Position numbers and translations under genes: made by a program. Below the pieces are notes generated by a model that did not search any database, was not told where the DNA came from, and saw only the letters and a list, made by a program, of their open reading frames with translations. From an uncultured Bacilli bacterium (GTDB lineage Bacteria > Bacillota_I > Bacilli_A > RF39 > UBA660): a DNA stretch of 6,507 nt. The DNA is taken from positions 1 to 6,507 of the forward strand of contig CAJUJA010000021.1 of the NCBI GenBank assembly GCA_910586635.1, read 5' to 3'. Positions 5,628 through 6,507 of this stretch are shown here, one piece after another (the first letter of the stretch is position 1; the number at the start of each line of letters is the position of its first letter).

Positions 5628-5881
5628 TTATTCATCAATATTTGATATACCACATAGCCTAAAAATATACTTAGAAAGTTCACTATTTAAGGAAAAATCT
5701 GCTTTAGCCATACTAAATAAGAAATTAGGAGGAACAAATTCATAATTTAAACAAACATTAATCATATCAATAAAGTAATAAGTAACTTCTTTTCTCTTTA
5801 CTTCTTCACAATATTTCTTGCAATCTTCTTTAAATGATTGCTTTTTTTATTTTTAAAATATATTGGTGTTATTATGGGCAT
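5628..5881 (-). pseudogene. Unrecognised ORF fragment, two frames joined at an A-tract
   Basis: I do not recognise this product. An open frame of about 72 codons, ending at TAA 5628-5630, reads from a stop at 5847-5849 through QSFKEDCKKYCEEVKRKEV, a tyrosine-rich stretch, and FVPPNFLFSMAKADFSLN to SKYIFRLCGISNIDE. It has no start codon with a ribosome binding site. Directly upstream, in another frame, ATG 5879-5881 begins MPIITPIYFKNKK. The two frames would join if the A7 run at 5842-5848 had one more A, giving a protein of about 84 residues. The ATG overlaps the last codons of the recombinase remnant, and no Shine-Dalgarno site precedes it. The composition looks protein-like (mixed polar, aromatic and charged residues, no long repeats). 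It is probably the degraded remainder of a small gene or the 3' end of a larger one. Confidence 0.4.
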
Positions 5882-6330
5882 GGAGGCTGTCCAACCTTGA
5901 TTGCACCTGCTAAACCAATCTTCGTTCTTTCAGAAGTTCTTTCAATTTCCTGTTGACTGACTGGAGTAAGTATTCTTGATATCATTTTACCATTAGCATT
6001 GGTCGTATTGATATCATCATTAGCACAATCTAGAAAAGCATCATTTTCTTCTAGAAATGTTAGAATCTTCTCCCAATCTGCTACTGAACGAGTTAATCTA
6101 TCCAATTTTAATACAACAATAGTATTGCATTTCTTATCTTTAATATCTTGTAACAATTCATCAAATGCAGGGCGTTTATTACCTGTTTTAGCACTTATTC
6201 CAGCATCTTCATATACTTTATATACTTCATAACCTTTGAACTCACACATAGCCCTTAAACGTTTTTCTTGTTCTGGTAAACTGAAACCCTCTCTAGCTTG
6301 ATCCTCTGTGCTTACTCCTACGGAACACAT
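5872..6330 (-). pseudogene. Large serine recombinase, catalytic domain only (remnant)
   Basis: The 152-residue product is the resolvase/invertase catalytic domain of a large serine recombinase, the enzymes that integrate and excise phages and conjugative or mobilisable elements. Diagnostic stretches are VSTEDQAREGFSLPEQEKRL, EDAGISAKTGNKRPAF, VVLKLDRLTRSVADW (71-85) and SQQEIERTSERT (125-136). Such enzymes normally have about 450-550 residues. Here the frame stops after GAIKVGQPPCP, so the recombinase domain, zinc ribbon and coiled coil are all missing. The arginine two residues before catalytic Ser7 (Y-x-R-V-S in the family) is glycine (CSVGVS), which should abolish strand exchange. The frame is open back to a TAG at 6352-6354 and includes KVIRY before Met1, but no start codon there has a ribosome binding site; Met1 has none either. 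No attachment-site repeats or partner genes are visible. It is a relic of a mobile element. Confidence 0.8.
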
Positions 6331-6371
6331 ATACCGTATTACTTTAAAACACTAAATATAATCAAAATAAA

Positions 6372-6391
6372 TACCAACATCACTATTGGTA
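6372..6391 (-). terminator. Minor hairpin downstream of the main terminator
   Basis: TACCAA and TTGGTA form a six-pair stem with an eight-base loop, followed on the minus strand by TTTATTTT. It lies 17 bases beyond the strong hairpin at 6409-6453 and may be a back-up terminator. The stem has only two G-C pairs, so chance is possible. Confidence 0.3.
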
Positions 6392-6408
6392 CACAGTTAA
6401 AACAAGAA

Positions 6409-6453
6409 AAAGTCCTAATGATAAATTTAATATAACTTTATCATCAGGACTTT
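6409..6453 (-). terminator. Strong intrinsic terminator of a gene beyond the right edge
   Basis: Arms 6409-6425 and 6437-6453 pair over 17 positions with one A/C mismatch and an 11-base loop (AAAGTCCT-A-ATGATAAA against TTTATCAT-C-AGGACTTT). On the minus strand the stem is followed by TTTCTTGTTTT, as in a rho-independent terminator. On the plus strand only TTTAAAA follows, so minus-strand use is favoured. It should end a minus-strand transcript entering from beyond 6507 and insulate the decayed region to its left. Confidence 0.8.
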
Positions 6454-6507
6454 AAAATAGCATATTTCAAATTAAAAATAATTGTTGAATAAAAAAATAG
6501 TTTTTGT

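Noticed and set aside
5999..6232. Plus-strand open frame of 77 codons
   Set aside because: It is antisense to the conserved recombinase catalytic domain and has no ribosome binding site or recognisable motif.
6454..6507. Possible 3' end of a minus-strand gene entering from the right edge
   Set aside because: A few open codons precede a TAA, but the stretch is too short and AT-rich to support a protein. Only the terminator at 6409-6453 hints at such a gene.
1..6507. CRISPR array, tRNA, rRNA or riboswitch
   Set aside because: I saw no regularly spaced repeats, no cloverleaf with CCA-end or T-loop features, and no long structured leader before any gene. In particular the short leaders of cdaA and of the small membrane-protein gene leave no room for a c-di-AMP riboswitch.

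Overview
The window is AT-rich, roughly one third G+C by eye. It comes from a low-GC, spore-forming Gram-positive bacterium (Firmicutes/Bacillota). The evidence is a full-length Spo0A, a CdaA/CdaR c-di-AMP synthesis pair, strong AAGGAG-type ribosome binding sites, and TAA as the stop codon of every intact gene. The large serine recombinase remnant resembles, from memory, those of uncultivated gut Firmicutes. I cannot name a genus. All recognisable genes lie on the minus strand, so the window reads functionally from right to left.

Right side (about 5100-6507): a decayed stretch. A strong hairpin terminator (6409-6453) closes a gene lying outside the window. It is followed by the catalytic domain only of a large serine recombinase, an unrecognised two-frame ORF fragment, and a HIT-family hydrolase pseudogene with an apparent 5' frameshift and an in-frame TGA. 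None of the three has a convincing promoter or ribosome binding site, and together they look like the relic of a mobile-element insertion plus neutral decay.

Centre (about 2350-5050): a small unrecognised single-span membrane protein with its own likely promoter. Next comes cdaA (membrane diadenylate cyclase, c-di-AMP synthesis) with its own promoter and a clear start at 4552. It is translationally coupled by a short overlap to cdaR, a membrane-anchored regulator with four YbbR repeats. glmM, the usual third gene of this cluster, does not follow. Instead there is a terminator, and then spo0A, the master regulator of sporulation, with its own sigma-A-like promoter and an exact 0A-box heptamer (TGTCGAA) upstream, consistent with autoregulation.

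Left side (1-1460): after a weak spo0A terminator, a well-formed sigma-A-type promoter drives an AAA_14/DUF4143 ATPase. This is a common accessory gene of uncertain function, here with altered Walker B and nuclease-motif residues.

Taken together, the core of the window joins envelope and second-messenger homeostasis (CdaA/CdaR) to the sporulation decision (Spo0A), flanked by accessory and decaying DNA. I see no clear evidence of a wholly new multi-gene system. The most useful leads are the small membrane protein before cdaA, the DGG variant in CdaA, the 0A box, and the broken HIT gene.
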